This document shows positions 27,190 to 41,000 of a stretch of 64,000 nucleotides of DNA, one piece after another (position 1 is the stretch's first letter; the number at the start of each line of letters is the position of its first letter). The notes under the pieces were generated by a model. That model was not told the DNA's origin. It made no database searches and was given only the letters and a program-made list of their open reading frames with translations. The stretch comes from Mesostigma viride (lineage: Eukaryota; Streptophyta; Mesostigmatophyceae; Mesostigmatales; Mesostigmataceae). The position numbers and the translations under genes are program-made. The DNA lies in contig RPFO01000648.1 of NCBI GenBank assembly GCA_009746045.1, positions 588,734-652,733 of the forward strand, in the 5' to 3' direction.

Positions 27190-28235
27190 CATCAGCTTCT
27201 TAGCAAATTACCATGTTGGAAAGGAAGGTGAGAGTGGTTCTTTTGCTGGCCATACTGCATGAGTGGCATGGCATTAGATAGGTGTTTCCATTGCTCTCCT
27301 TGAGCTATAACCATAGAGACTTTCCTGCTATGTGTGCAGAAAGGCAGGCTGGATAGGATGTGAATGCTTGGCAGACGGCAGTATGACTTGCTGCCAAGTT
27401 TGCAGGCCGCAGTTGCCTCTATTGCTTGGGCAGTCTTTCTAAGGTTTTTGCACGTATGCTTGCTGAGTTCTTGGCATAAATGTACAAGGTAACCTTGGGC
27501 TGAGCATAGTGTATGCTCTCTTGGTGCATGTATGCCTAGCGATGGTGTTGCTATGCCCACGCTGGCAAGGCTGGCCATGCTGAGGGCAGGGGAGGGCAGA
27601 TGAGGTGCCTAGCCTTTTCTTATGTTGTGTGATCGAGTTGGGCATGTTTTGGGGCTTCTTGGAGGGAAAGCATCATGTCTAGGTGGCCTTATACACAGAA
27701 AAACCTCATTTAGCGTATGTTCAGGTTTTAGCACGCAAAAACCTTATAACTTGAGCTAGACTTGTCGGAATGACCTGGGACTTGGACCACAGCTGTCCCC
27801 CCGTTAGCCGGATTTTCGCTACATTTTGTTGCCTTATCTGAAGTGTTTATGACATGTTTAGTCCCAATGTCCGGTAAAAAAAGGGTTGTTTTGCGGGGAA
27901 ATTAATAACTGTTCAAGGTTTTGCCATTTGCATGATGTAAATAGCTCGGTAAGCTACAAACTCAGGGAACTATAGACGCTACATTAATTTTTGCCAACAA
28001 ATGTGTGAATTGGCTGGGGCATACCCAGCCCTAAATAGCGTCTTTTTCTATTTATAGCACAATATTGGCGTATTGATGGGGGTAGTACCCCCGACAAGTG
28101 CATGGACAACTCACCAGAGATGTTATTTAGTTCCCCCGACCATAATTTAGCATTGTGCAAATGAATTACAAGTGATGTTAGCATATGCCAAATTTTAAGG
28201 GTTTTGGGGTGCCACCTCCCCTTAATTGAATTGAA
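27190..28235. repeat. ~1-kb dispersed repeat, copy 2
   Basis: Diverged relative of 18585-19640 in the same orientation, sharing ordered blocks such as CATACTGCATGAGTGG, ATTAATAACT, GGGGGTAGTACCCCC and CTCCCCTTAATT near the right end. The matching left end (TTAAGGGG) is not visible. It ends about 75 bp past the SNF2 stop codon and so may overlap the 3' UTR. Confidence 0.65.
28166..28170 (-). promoter_or_regulatory. Possible polyadenylation signal TGTAA
   Basis: The minus strand has TGTAA about 142 nt past the SNF2 stop. TGTAA is the usual signal in volvocine algae; it lies in a repeat here, so this is tentative. Confidence 0.25.
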
Positions 28236-28311
28236 TGGAAGAGATTAATTGAAGGGTCTTAGGCGTGCAAGGGCCCATTATCATTATAATATCCCCATTA
28301 TCATAATAATG

Positions 28312-29016
28312 TCATCCTGCTCCATGCAGCAAGAACCGAACTTTCTTCCTGCAGGTCACTTCCCCCCGCGAGGAAGAAGCTGCAGAGACCAGGCTGGTGG
28401 CCACGATGGGGTCACCTTCTTCTTTGGGCAGGCGGCGGCCGACACTCGCCATCACCGCAGCGACGTTCTCATGCTCATGCAGTGGTAGGCCGGGTTCGGC
28501 AGGACACACCACGCCTGGCGGCTGCGATACATGGCAGACAGCCATGTCCTCTCCGGCCGTCATTCCCATCAGCGTGTTGCGACCTGCAGCCCTCCTGAGT
28601 GCTAAGAACGGCACCGAAGCGCATGGAGCCAATGCATCGCCACCAGCGTGATGCACCTGTACAGTGCCAACGTCTACACTTGCCTCCAGGCCACCCATTA
28701 CCGCGCCGCCCCCTCCATGCTCCCATGCTGCTGGTGGCAATGGCCCGCCGCTCCACCCCCCGTTGAACAAACCTTGAGCATGGGCACGGGGGCGGTCATG
28801 AGGGGCAGCCGCGGGCGAGAGGGAGCCGCTGCCGGATTGCGGATCGCAGGTTGTGGCAGGACAGGTGGCAGCAGGGGTGGAGGTTGCGTGGGCGGCACCC
28901 TGATTGCTGCTGTCGACCGCCACGGTGACATACTCCAGGTTGAGCAGCACCGTGTTGCGCGACGTGAGCTCTGCCAGCTCGCGGTCACTCTTCACTGAGC
29001 GGGCGTCCGCGCCCTC
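28312..29016 (-). CDS. SNF2 gene exon 22 (terminal)
   Basis: 705 nt, phase 0 start after GCACGCAG, stop TGA at 28314-28312. It begins EGADARSVKSDRELAELTSR followed by NTVLLNLEYV, then a ~200-residue Ala/Gly/Pro-rich tail with no recognised domain. The tail is much longer than expected for this family, so an unseen intron or a shorter true end is possible. Confidence 0.65.
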   Translation of the reverse strand, partial: EGADARSVKSDRELAELTSRNTVLLNLEYVTVAVDSSNQGAAHATSTPAATCPATTCDPQSGSGSLSPAAAPHDRPRAHAQGLFNGGWSGGPLPPAAWEHGGGGAVMGGLEASVDVGTVQVHHAGGDALAPCASVPFLALRRAAGRNTLMGMTAGEDMAVCHVSQPPGVVCPAEPGLPLHEHENVAAVMASVGRRLPKEEGDPIVATSLVSAASSSRGEVTCRKKVRFLLHGAG

Positions 29017-32000
29017 CTGCGTGCAAACGCAACAACAAGCAAGGACAAGAACAAGCGCGCACGCGCAGCAGCCGCAACCATCAACAGGGGCACCAAGGGA
29101 GTACGAAGGAGTACGAGAGTGCGGCCTCGGGCATGACGGCGGTGCTTATGAACGCGACAACCACCCATCAGCAGGAGTGCCGCAGGAACACCCGGCCGTG
29201 CTGACGGAAAACATAGTACAGAAGTATACCATCCTAGCGCGTGGCTTTCCCCACACCATCCCAACCTGTAGTACCACCATCCTATATGCATATCCTGTCT
29301 TTTCTGCTTACCTGCACAGTGGCGCACTGTTTTGCATCATCCAGTGCAATGTTGCTGCAGCCCACTTGGTCTACAAGTACCCAGGGCTTGCCGGCAGGAC
29401 GGCTGTAGTGATTGGATTGCATGACGAGTACACTTGCTCTATGGCCTTTACTATTCCGCCCCATTTATTGGACGCTGCCTATCTAAAGCCTGTAAACCAT
29501 TACCTTCAATGGACGAATGCCATCATAAATTACATACACCGTCCCAATATGCCCCCATGACTCCCAGGTCTGCCCCTGCCCACATAGTCCCTGTCCTGCT
29601 GAGCAGTTGTGTGCGCTGCTACGTTTCTCCACTCCCCCCCCCGAACCTGACTTTTCTCCCCCGCCCACCTCTGCGTGCGCCAGCACTTCTTCTCCCCTGC
29701 ACCCACCTCTGCGTGCGCCAGCAGCGATAGCATGGACTCCTCCGCGGTCCCCTTCATGGCCAGCGTCTCCACCAGTATGGGCCGCAAGGCGCCCATGCGG
29801 TACGCGCGGCTCACCACCTGCTCCTCCACGCTGGTGGTGGCGGGGTGGGTGGCCGTGCATGGGCAAGTGTATGTGTGTGTGTGAGAGAGAGAGTTTCTTT
29901 GTTGGGGTGGATGGAGGGTAGGCGTACAGGGCAGGGTAGCTGCGGCGGGGAGCGGGACGGATGGTAGCACAGCAAGGGGTTGGCAGGCAATGACAGCGGT
30001 CAGCCAGGGGGAGGGAGGGTGGCAGGCGGCAGGAGAACGCCCCGATAGGCAGCCCACACTGAAGGGTTATTTGTTGCCAGCCAAGCAGGCCAGTTATATA
30101 TATTTATTGCCAGACGCGGGAGCACAGTTATGCTAACACACCGCTCAACCTGCCAGGGGACAGGGCCCAGGGAGACCCTAGTCCACCGGGGTCCCTGCAC
30201 ACGCGTCCTGGGTCTCTTATTGGCGTGCAGAACCAGACCAGGCAGGCAGCGATGTTCGCAAAGGCACATTTTGGGCGTGAGGGGCATTTAAGCCGTGAGC
30301 GCGATGGCCAGGTCATGAAGCATCGGCGTGACGTCTGCACGCGCCCAGGGCACACCGCCTGCTGACCTTTGCCATCGTGACACATGGCGTCCTCATGGCG
30401 TGCCCTGTCGGCTTTCAAGCATGCGGGTCCTACGTCCATAGCGACGGGGTGGCACACGCTGGGAACCCATGACCGTGACCATGACTAGAACATGGACCGC
30501 CAAACGGTTGCGATGAAGAAACTCGCAATGACCGCGATCACCACCAGGCCTTTGTTGGCCGTGCCCCCACACAGCTGCTTTGCTACTCCAGTTACTCCAG
30601 TGTAGCTACAGGCAACAACGTTTGCTTTGTCTGCCTCGTAGCAGCGCACATGCCCTACCCGCCGTCCAAAATCAGCTCCAAGATGAACGCGCGCAACGCC
30701 ATCGCTTGTCGTCGCCATCAACAACGCGCGCAACCTGGTCGCTTTTGCCGCCATAAGGAAGACGAGCGGCGGCATGCCCCTACCTGCGGTCCCAGATGGG
30801 CTCCATCAGGAAGACGTGCGTGACAAAGCTCAGGTCAAGCCCCAGCGACCCGCTCTCGTCCATCAGCAGCACGCCGCACGAGCCGTCCGACTGGAACAAG
30901 GCCAGCTGCTCCCGCTGTAGAGACAGGGGGGGGGGGCGACAGGGGGTGGCGACAGGTGGCGGCGGGACATGCCACGCGGGTCGGTTGTTGGGCGGCAGGG
31001 GCACCCAAGGACATGAAGGCATGCATGCAGTTGGTGATGAGGGATGAGGCATCCGTGGTGAGGGCAGTGCGGCGGAATGGGCCAGCTACTGGCGGCATGC
31101 GCAGCACACATGATGAGCATAGCACACAAGGGTGGGTCGGATCCACCCAGCTGGTCGCTTGCAAACCACCGTAGTGGCTGAACACAAATTACGATCAACC
31201 AGCCACTTTCACGAGCCCAAACCAAGCCTCAAACTGAAGTTTTCCAGGCGAATTGCAGCAAGGCTCTAGGGTTTGCAACGCGGGCGCTTCCTATATGCGC
31301 TTCCTATTTGGCGCCAGGAGGCGAAATACAAAACCATTGCTCTCATCGCTCGATGTACCTACCAATGTACCAAAAGCGATCGTGAGCCCAATCGAAGCCC
31401 CCGATTTAGCGAATTACGGGGGTCCATTCGACAACAGTTCATCGTAATTCGTTACCAGCCACATGGGTAGTTTCTTTTTATGGCAGATGGCCTCCATGGT
31501 GCATGTTGGGACAGCACGTCAACGATGCCAGTCATGGCTCGGACACGCCCAGCCTCCATGGACTTGCCCGGCAGGCGGGCAGGGGATATGGTCCGTACCA
31601 AAGTAGTGCATGTTGTCGTAATAGAATGATTGGATGCCTTGATTGATTAACCAAGGCGGGGGGGTTCAACAAAGGCAGGGGGCTTCCCTCAGCCAACCAG
31701 TGTGTGCACATGCCTGTCGTTCGATTGGTCCGTCCCAGGTCAGCCCATCACTCGCGCATCAGTCGACTGCTTAAGAACCCCATGGGTCTACCCCCAAAAA
31801 CCCAAATCCACCCAAAACGAGGACCTGTTGCTCCCACCCTGGTGCCGAGGGAGACGGCGCAGGGTGCATGCCCAGACCAGTGTCCGCTGCATGCACACGT
31901 ATGGACTATGCCCACGATGGCTACTATGTAATGTGAATCGCCTGCCCACACACTGCTCCAAACGGAGGGCCTGCCTCTGGCAGATCCCAAGGCCCTTGCA

Positions 32001-35000
32001 CCAGCGGCGTCCAGACATGTATGCATACGCAAGCAGCCAGCATACGCAAGCAGCCAGCTAGGGGCGGCGGGGCAGATGGCACGCACCCACATCGCACACA
32101 TGAGTCTTCACCTTGCCACCATGCCGGCTTGCTTTGCGGTCTATAGGCGCCTACCTTTCGCTCCATGCTCCCCACATGCAGCACATAGACAGATGCCGAC
32201 AGCACCACAGGCGAGCCCATTGCCGCCCTTCCTTGCGCCCCCTCTCCTCTCCCTATCTGCCCCCTCTTCCCTCACCTTTCGCTCCATGTTCATTGGGTTG
32301 AAGATGTTGGCATGACGGATGCCACGCGCCTTGAGCTGTGGATGCAATATCGCACACACATGCACACACACATGCACGCATGCATGGGACGTGACGCAGT
32401 GCAGCAGCAACAACAGCACGGGGACGCAATAAGGAGAGAAGCAGGCACAAAAAGTGTTGATGAATGGCGGGTACATCGGTAGATGAGGTGCACGCCATGC
32501 ATAGGTACCTGCGCGATCATCGGTTGCATGGCTAGACAGTGGTTAGCAAGCGAGTGGCATCTGCAGGTGCCAGCAGCCAGCATGCGGGTCAAGTGAGCCG
32601 TTTGCCAGCGAGAGGCAAGCAACGACGAGAAAGACTGCTGCTTGCACCCGGCGGCCAACCAGGGCATGCCAGCTGTCGCAGGGACGTATCCAGGCACCAA
32701 ACTGACCCACGCCCCGACACCTACGCCTTGTTCACTATAGCATAGTGCTCCTCACCTTGTTTACTACCACGAAGGAGCGCTCACCTTGTCGCTGAGGAAC
32801 ATGAGGTGTTCGAGTACGCCTTGTTCACTATAGCACAGTGCTCCTCACCTTGTTTACTACCACGAAGGAGCGCTCACCTTGTCGCTGAGGAACATGAGGT
32901 GTTCGAGTACGCCTTGTTCACTATAGCACAGTGCTCCTCACCTTGTTTACTACCACGAAGGAGTGCTCACCTTGTCGCTGAGGAACATGAGGTGTTCGAG
33001 TACGCCTTGTTCACTATAGCACAGTGCTCCTCACCTTGTTTACTACCACGAAGGAGTGCTCACCTTGTCGCTGAGGAACATGAGGTGTTCGAGTACGCCT
33101 TGTTCACTATAGCACAGTGCTCCTCACCTTGTTTACTACCACGAAGGAGTGCTCACCTTGTCGCTGAGGAACATGAGGTGTTCGAGTACGCCTTGTTCAC
33201 TATAGCATAGTGCTCCTCACCTTGTTTACTACCACGAAGGAGTGCTCACCTTGTCGCTGAGGAACATGAGGTGTTCGAGTACGCCTTGTTCACTATAGCA
33301 CAGTGCTCCTCACCTTGTTCACTATAGCATAGTGCTCCTCACCTTGTCGCTGAGGAACATGAGGTGTTCGAGTACGCCTTGTTCACTATAGCATAGTGCT
33401 CCTCACCTTGTTTACTACCACGAAGGAGCGCTCACCTTGTCGCTGAGGAACATGAGGTGTTCGAGTACGCCTTGTTCACTATAGCATAGTGCTCCTCACC
33501 TTGTTTACTACCACGAAGGAGTGCTCACCTTGTCGCTGAGGAACATGAGGTGTTCGAGTACGCCTTGTTCACTATAGCATAGTGCTCCTCACCTTGTTTG
33601 CTACCACGAAGGAGCGCTCACCTTGTCGCTGAGGAACATGAGGTGTTCGAGTACGCCTTGTTCACTATAGCACAGTGCTCCTCACCTTGTTTACTATAGC
33701 ACAGTGCTCCTCACCTTGTTTACTACCACGAAGGAGCGCTCACCTTGTCGCTGAGGAACATGAGGTGTTCGAGTACGCCTTGTTCACTATAGCATAGTGC
33801 TCCTCACCTTGTTTGCTACCACGAAGGAGCGCTCACCTTGTCGCTGAGGAACATGAGGTGTTCGAGTACGCCTTGTTCACTATAGCACAGTGCTCCTCAC
33901 CTTGTTCACTATAGCATAGTGCTCCTCACCTTGTCGCTGAGGAACATGAGGTGTTCGAGTACGCCTTGTTCACTATAGCATAGTGCTCCTCACCTTGTTT
34001 ACTACCACGAAGGAGCGCTCACCTTGTCGCTGAGGAACATGAGGTGTTCGAGTACGCCTTGTTCACTATAGCATAGTGCTCCTCACCTTGTTTACTACCA
34101 CGAAGGAGTGCTCACCTTGTCGCTGAGGAACATGAGGTGTTCGAGTACGCCTTGTTCACTATAGCATAGTGCTCCTCACCTTGTTTGCTACCACGAAGGA
34201 GTGCTCACCTTGTCGCTGAGGAACATGAGGTGTTCGAGTACGCCTTGTTCACTATAGCATAGTGCTCCTCACCTTGTTTACTACCACGAAGGAGCGCTCA
34301 CCTTGTCGCTGAGGAACATGAGGTGTTCGAGTACGCCTTGTTCACTATAGCATAGTGCTCCTCACCTTGTTTGCTACCACGAAGGAGCGCTCACCTTGTC
34401 GCTGAGGAACATGAGGTGTTCGAGTACGCCTTGTTCACTATAGCATAGTGCTCCTCACCTTGTTTACTACCACGAAGGAGCGCTCACCTTGTCGCTGAGG
34501 AACATGAGGTGTTCGAGTACGCCTTGTTCACTATAGCATAGTGCTCCTCACCTTGTTTGCTACCACGAAGGAGTGCTCACCTTGTCGCTGAGGAACATGA
34601 GGTGTTCGAGTACGCCTTGTTCACTATAGCATAGTGCTCCTCACCTTGTTTACTACCACGAAGGAGCGCTCACCTTGTCGCTGAGGAACATGAGGTGTTC
34701 GAGTACGCCTTGTTCACTATAGCATAGTGCTCCTCACCTTGTTTACTACCACGAAGGAGTGCTCACCTTGTCGCTGAGGAACATGAGGTGTTCGAGTACG
34801 CCTTGTTCACTATAGCACAGTGCTCCTCACCTTGTTTGCTACCACGAAGGAGTGCTCACCTTGTCGCTGAGGAACATGAGGTGTTCGAGTACGCCTTGTT
34901 CACTATAGCATAGTGCTCCTCACCTTGTTTACTACCACGAAGGAGCGCTCACCTTGTCGCTGAGGAACATGAGGTGTTCGAGTACGCCTTGTTCACTATA

Positions 35001-38000
35001 GCATAGTGCTCCTCACCTTGTTTACTACCACGAAGAAGTGCTCACCTTGTCGCTGAGGAACATGAGGTGTTCGAGTACGCCTTGTTCACTATAGCACAGT
35101 GCTCCTCACCTTGTTTGCTACCACGAAGGAGCGCTCACCTTGTCGCTGAGGAACATGAGGTGTTCGAGTACGCCTTGTTCACTATAGCATAGTGCTCCTC
35201 ACCTTGTTTACTACCACGAAGGAGTGCTCACCTTGTCGCTGAGGAACATGAGGTGTTCGAGTACGCCTTGTTCACTATAGCATAGTGCTCCTCACCTTGT
35301 TTACTACCACGAAGGAGCGCTCACCTTGTCGCTGAGGAACATGAGGTGTTCGAGTACGCCTTGTTCACTATAGCATAGTGCTCCTCACCTTGTTTACTAC
35401 CACGAAGGAGCGCTCACCTTGTCGCTGAGGAACATGAGGTGTTCGAGTACGCCTTGTTCACTATAGCATAGTGCTCCTCACCTTGTTTACTACCACGAAG
35501 GAGCGCTCACCTTGTCGCTGAGGAACATGAGGTGTTCGAGGAACTGGGAGAACACAATGCTTTTATCCGCCACGCCGTGCGCCGCAGGGCACACAGGGCA
35601 CGAGGGCGGCACCGGCAAGTCGGGTGAACCGCCGCCCTCTTGGTCCGACTCCACGGCCAGGCGGGCCTCGTCAGGACAGCTGACGCGTCCAGGAGTGGCA
35701 GACAGGCGCCCCCACGCGCACACAGGTTGGGCCAGGTGGCGCGTATGCGGCAGCCAACCGTCGTCCCATCAGGCACACGCCCATCACCGTCCACCGGACC
35801 AGCACAGGCAGGAAAGGACCGGTCAGCGAGTGCAGGCCAGTGTCCTCAAGTCGAACGGGGGACCGAGTGCTGGCTGTGGGGGCCCCACGCAACACACCCC
35901 AGCCAGCGCTGCCGGTCCACCGAGGAGGCCTATCTATGCTCCCATCCGCCAAGCGCCACAACATTGCGCGGATGTTGGATGCTGTGTGCTGGCAAGCACG
36001 GCACTAAACGCGCAGGGTGGCGTGCAGGGTGTGCGCACATGCATGCGTACACCCCACAGGCAGCAGCCCCTGGCCATTACCAACAATCAAACACGCAAAC
36101 ATAGGCAGCTGCCCCCTCCTGAGCTACCCCACCTCTACCCACCTCTACCCACCGCCTCCCACTAGGCATGCGGAACCCCACACGCTGACGCAAACACAAA
36201 CTGTCCGTGGTAAAGCACCCCAAATGGTAAAGCACTCCAAAGGGAAACGCTGAGCAAATAAACACATGCGAATAACTCTAAGCAAACAAACACGAGCAAA
36301 GGAGCACGCTTGCGTACAGAGACAAGCGTCCCACCGTCACCGTGCCAGTTGTCTACCTGCGATGACTGCCCACTGCACAATTAGCCGCACAGTACAGATG
36401 CATCAGCGTGGCCCCACCCGGCACAGATTACCCACAGCGGACGCAGGCCAGCCGACAACACTGTCACGACAACTTCCCAGGTGGGTACCAAGTGGAGCTG
36501 GGGCCCAGTGCCATCGCACACTACCGTCTTGCGCAAGACAGCGCGCACGGGACGAATGGAAGGCCAAGTGGGTGGGCACACGCGTGGGCGGGTGGCGTGC
36601 GACAGAGACACCATCCACCCGAGGGCCAGGCGCACTGCGGGGGCCAGACCCTCCCAGGCAACCTGGGACAAACGCTGGTGTCACAGCCTACCCAAAGCAC
36701 AAGAGGCATCGGTGCAACTAAGAAGTACCTGCATAACACCGTGTGCTGTAAACCAGCGCGAGAAACTAAACAGTGCAATAAACTCGATCTATAAACCAAT
36801 GCTATAAACAAGTGCTTTAAACCAGCGCCACACACCAGCGGTGCTACACATTATGGAACGGATGCTGTGCACGAGGGTTGTAAAGAGCGTGGGCATGGCA
36901 GGGCGCGGCGGGTACCAGTGGTTGCCGATCTCCTGCAGCCGCTGCATCAGGTGCACCAGCTTGGACGGCTCGTAGCGCATGTACGTCATGTTCCAGCTAA
37001 ACTGCGGCACGAGAGGCAACAGCGGGGCAGCAGCCGTCACAGGAAGCAAAAGCAAGTTCGTGAGGTGCCACGTGGCGCAGAGTGTGCCCCCTGCGCGCCA
37101 TCCACATGCGTCGAGGGCCCGCGGTCCTGTGGGCAGACAAACATGCATGGCGGCAAAGGCAAGTTGGCCGCGGCAAGCAGCCACACCAGGCGTCTGCCTG
37201 GGACCAGCCCCTTGTGGCCACAAAGCACCCAAGTGCCCTTTGACAATGAAAACACACACGCGCCCGCACGGCCCCGATGCCCATCCCCATCCGCGCCGAT
37301 CAGCACACTGCAAACCATGGGTCGCGAGTCCCTACGTTCACTGACGCGGAGGGTCAGGCCACCATAGCCGTGCACCACACACTACGAGCGTGAGGGGGTT
37401 GACCCGCAGCCACACGCACCGCAGCGTTGGGTACCAAACGGCGGGCGGTCCGTCACCTGCAGCTGTGCTTGCGCCCCCACCTGCTAATGCTTGCGCGCCG
37501 ACCTGCAACCGCGTGCCCCCCCACCTGCACAAACGCCGGCTGCAGCTGGATGAACTCTTCCGGGATGGGCTCGACCTTTGGGCACGGGTTGTCCGCGCTG
37601 GGCAGCCGAAGCACATCCATCTCGTAGGCGGCTCCGCACACGCCGCACGCCTCCTTGTTGCGCTCCACGCACGCCACACACAGCAGGTGGCCGCAGGGGG
37701 TGACCAGCGGCAGCCTGGCCAGGGTGGGGCAGGGGGGTGGCGTGGGACAAGACGTGCAGGATGGGTGCGCGTCACGAGAGTGGAGCCTACCCAGTGTAGA
37801 CATGCGTGCGCTCTGGAATGGACGATCTAACCAACTTTGTGGCTACAATCTATCCAATACATGGCGGCCCATGCAGGACATCGTCACCGCAGCAGACCAT
37901 CCACCGTGGGTTGTGGGCCTGCGAGCGCAACACGTGACAATGCCAGCAAAAACGTTTGCGAATCAGGGCACCATGGGCCGCGAGTGGCTGCGAAAGCCGA

Positions 38001-41000
38001 TCACGTTGGCTATCACAAGGCAAGGTAGTGCTGATGGCGGCGGGGGCAGATGGCAGAGGCAAGGCACACCACGCCTCGAAAGGTGTCTGGTAACGCTGCG
38101 CCGACAGTGGTAGATGGCAACCATGGAAGTGTCAGACGTCCCACGCCGCTGCCAAGGGCGCGCGGTGCGCCTCTCTTCTGCTACCAACCGGCACGCGTGG
38201 CTCTACCTGTAGGGACCACGCCGGCTGCGCACACCCTTTCCTCAAGAGGCGCAACACCGTCGCTCACCGCTCCTTCTTGCCGCAGTGCTCGCAGCCGCAA
38301 CCGTCCTCGGACAGAAAGCTGTCCCGCAGCGTGTCCAGTCGCTCCGGGGGGATGCCCTTCCCCTGCCCGGGCATGACATGGGACATGTGCATGCGCACGA
38401 CGATGAGATGGGACATGATGGCGCACACGCACGACCATGGGATGGAGCATGCCGTCGATGCCGTGGTTGCGACGCAAGGTGGCACCAGTACGAGAGAAAG
38501 GAATGATGTCAGCCAGCTAAGGCATAGACGTTGCTGACCGGAATTTGCGCCTGAGAAAGAGACGAGTATCGTTTTTTCTGGTGGCAACATTCCGCACTTG
38601 CCGAGGCCTCTGCCCGGTCTTCAGAAGTGACCAGTTGTCACCAGTACCGATAATGATGTAGTAGAATCTATTTATATTACCGATAATGATGTAGTAGAAT
38701 CTATGTATACTATTTATATTACCGATAATGATGTAGTAGAATCTATTTATATTACCGATAATGATGTAGTAGAATCTATTTATATTACCGATAATGATGT
38801 AGTAGAATCTATTTATACTATTTATATTACCGATAATGACGTAGTAGAATCTATTTATATTACCGATAATGATGTTGTAGAATCTATTTATACTATTTAT
38901 ATTACCGATAATGATGCAGTAGAATCTATTTATATTATTTATATTACCGATAATGATGTAGTAGAATCTACTTGCGGCGTCTGAGGCAAACCAAATCTTC
39001 TCACCATCTTACTAGCCTTTCTCCTAAAACAACAAGCAGCCACGGGCTAGGAACGTGGCAAGGCCTCAGCAACATTCATCACAGCTGTTTTCTTGGTAGC
39101 GTATGGCTCAGGATAGCCTGTAGGGCAGCCCTGTCAGCAGCTATTTTTTCTTGCGCAGCCACAGATTTGTAACTACTTGCGCTGCCTCAGCACCCTCGGC
39201 GCTTCTTCACCGCTTGCTTTTGACCAGCCTTTGCTGTGCCACTCATCTCCCCTACCTTTTCTTGCTGCACCGCTGCTAAGGAATTCCACCGCCCTACCTT
39301 TGCTGCCATCCAAGGCTGTCAGCCTACTGCAAACCGCACATCCAGCCTCGCATGGCGTAGGTTACCCCCTCCCCAGCACTTCCAACCGCTGGTCATGGTT
39401 GCTGCAGCAAAACACCCTTGGCAGCCCCTGCCCTGCCATGCACCCACTGCCAGACGGTTACCCACAGCCCATCACCCGCATGTCAACCACCCACCGCCAC
39501 TACTTTGCGCAAAGCCACCACGACCAATTCGCCCACTCCCAATGCCATCATTCTGCGTGCACCCACCGCCAGAATGCCACCCATCCACCGCCGCCATCTT
39601 GTGCGCACCCACCGCCAGAATGTCACCTATCCACCGCCACCATCTTGCGCGCACCCACCGCCAGAATGTCACCTATCCACCGCTGCCATCTTGCGCGCAC
39701 CCACCGCCAGGATGTCAAGGGACTCGGTCAGCTCCTCGCGGATGATGGCCGTCTTGATGTGGCCCGCCAGGCAGCAGGTCAGCCGTACATTGTTGAGCAG
39801 CTGCTTGGCGCGCTTGGATTGGCTGTTGGTGGCGCGCAGAAGGGTCAGGGGTTACGGTTCAGGGGTCAGCGTGGGTAGATGATAGACAGCGGGTGGCGAC
39901 AGCACGCAGGGCGTTCAATACTCGAATGTAACCATCCCATAGGGATGGCGGCCTAGCGGAGCCATAGCAAGCACAGACCGCCCAGGACATAGGTGTTGCC
40001 TCTTTGACAGCTACCTCACAAGCGTTTCGACTGAACCAGTTGGGAGCCCACCCTCCCTAGCCATAGTAGTTGCGTGGCTTTATGTTCTGGTCTCATGCTT
40101 CGACTGTTAGACACCAACCCCCGACTGTCATCAAGTCAGCAGCCCCCGTGACCCCAAGGCAAAGGAGGCAATGTCGTGGCCACCACGTAAAGGTCACATG
40201 CTTCGATCCAGACAGAAGCAAACGGCATGGTTGTACACAATGTATGTGGCATGGGTACAATCCAGAGGCTGAGCATGCACCGTGTTCTTGCCACCGCGCA
40301 AAGCGGAGCTATGCAAATGTTAGCAATGCCCCCGAGATGCAATAGCTCGGTAAGCTGTTTCCCAACTCCACCAATACTGCATCAGGGATGCGTACGAGAG
40401 ACAATTCAATCAGAGACACGTGAGTACGCGTGTGCAACAAGGAGCATGCGCATAGGGTGATCCAAGTATTGCTTCTGTCCATTGGAGTGAGGGGCTGCCA
40501 GAGAGTACAGTTTCATTACAAATGCGCGGAAGGCCCATGTCAACGCCCTAGTCAACCTAAGAATCCAAACGTACCCAGCGGTCTCCAGCGAACTAGGCCA
40601 CCCAACAAGGGCTGCAACATCACTTATCCAGTCATCTGGACCTGGGCCAGTCGTGAAGCCTGGACTTTGTAGCGAGGGTGGGCGGATGGGAGCTGCAAAC
40701 AGGCCTGGTTGTTGCCAAGCCACAACCCTAAGTACCAGCCGACTAGGGGTGGCGCGCGCCAGCCAAGTGACCGACCGGTCAGTGGCACCGCGCCGCCCCC
40801 AGTCCACAGAACTGCCCCAGGTCCACAGTACAGTCATTACCGCGTTAAGTTGCTATCGCCGCCTAAAACTTGGCGCCGCAACTTAACGCGGGAACGCAAC
40901 TTAACAGTAGAATTAGGCTAGCAGCCCACTACCTCCTCCTCTGACGGACTTCTGTACGGCATTCGACAGCTCTTGTCAAGCCCGATCCAGCTGCAGCGTC

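Noticed and set aside
32806..33210. EVFEYALFTIAQ repeat ORF on plus strand
   Set aside because: It is the antisense reading of the 93-bp donor array.
38703..38984. ITDNDVVESIY repeat protein
   Set aside because: Plus-strand translation of the 33-bp array within a minus-strand gene's intron; no support as a gene.
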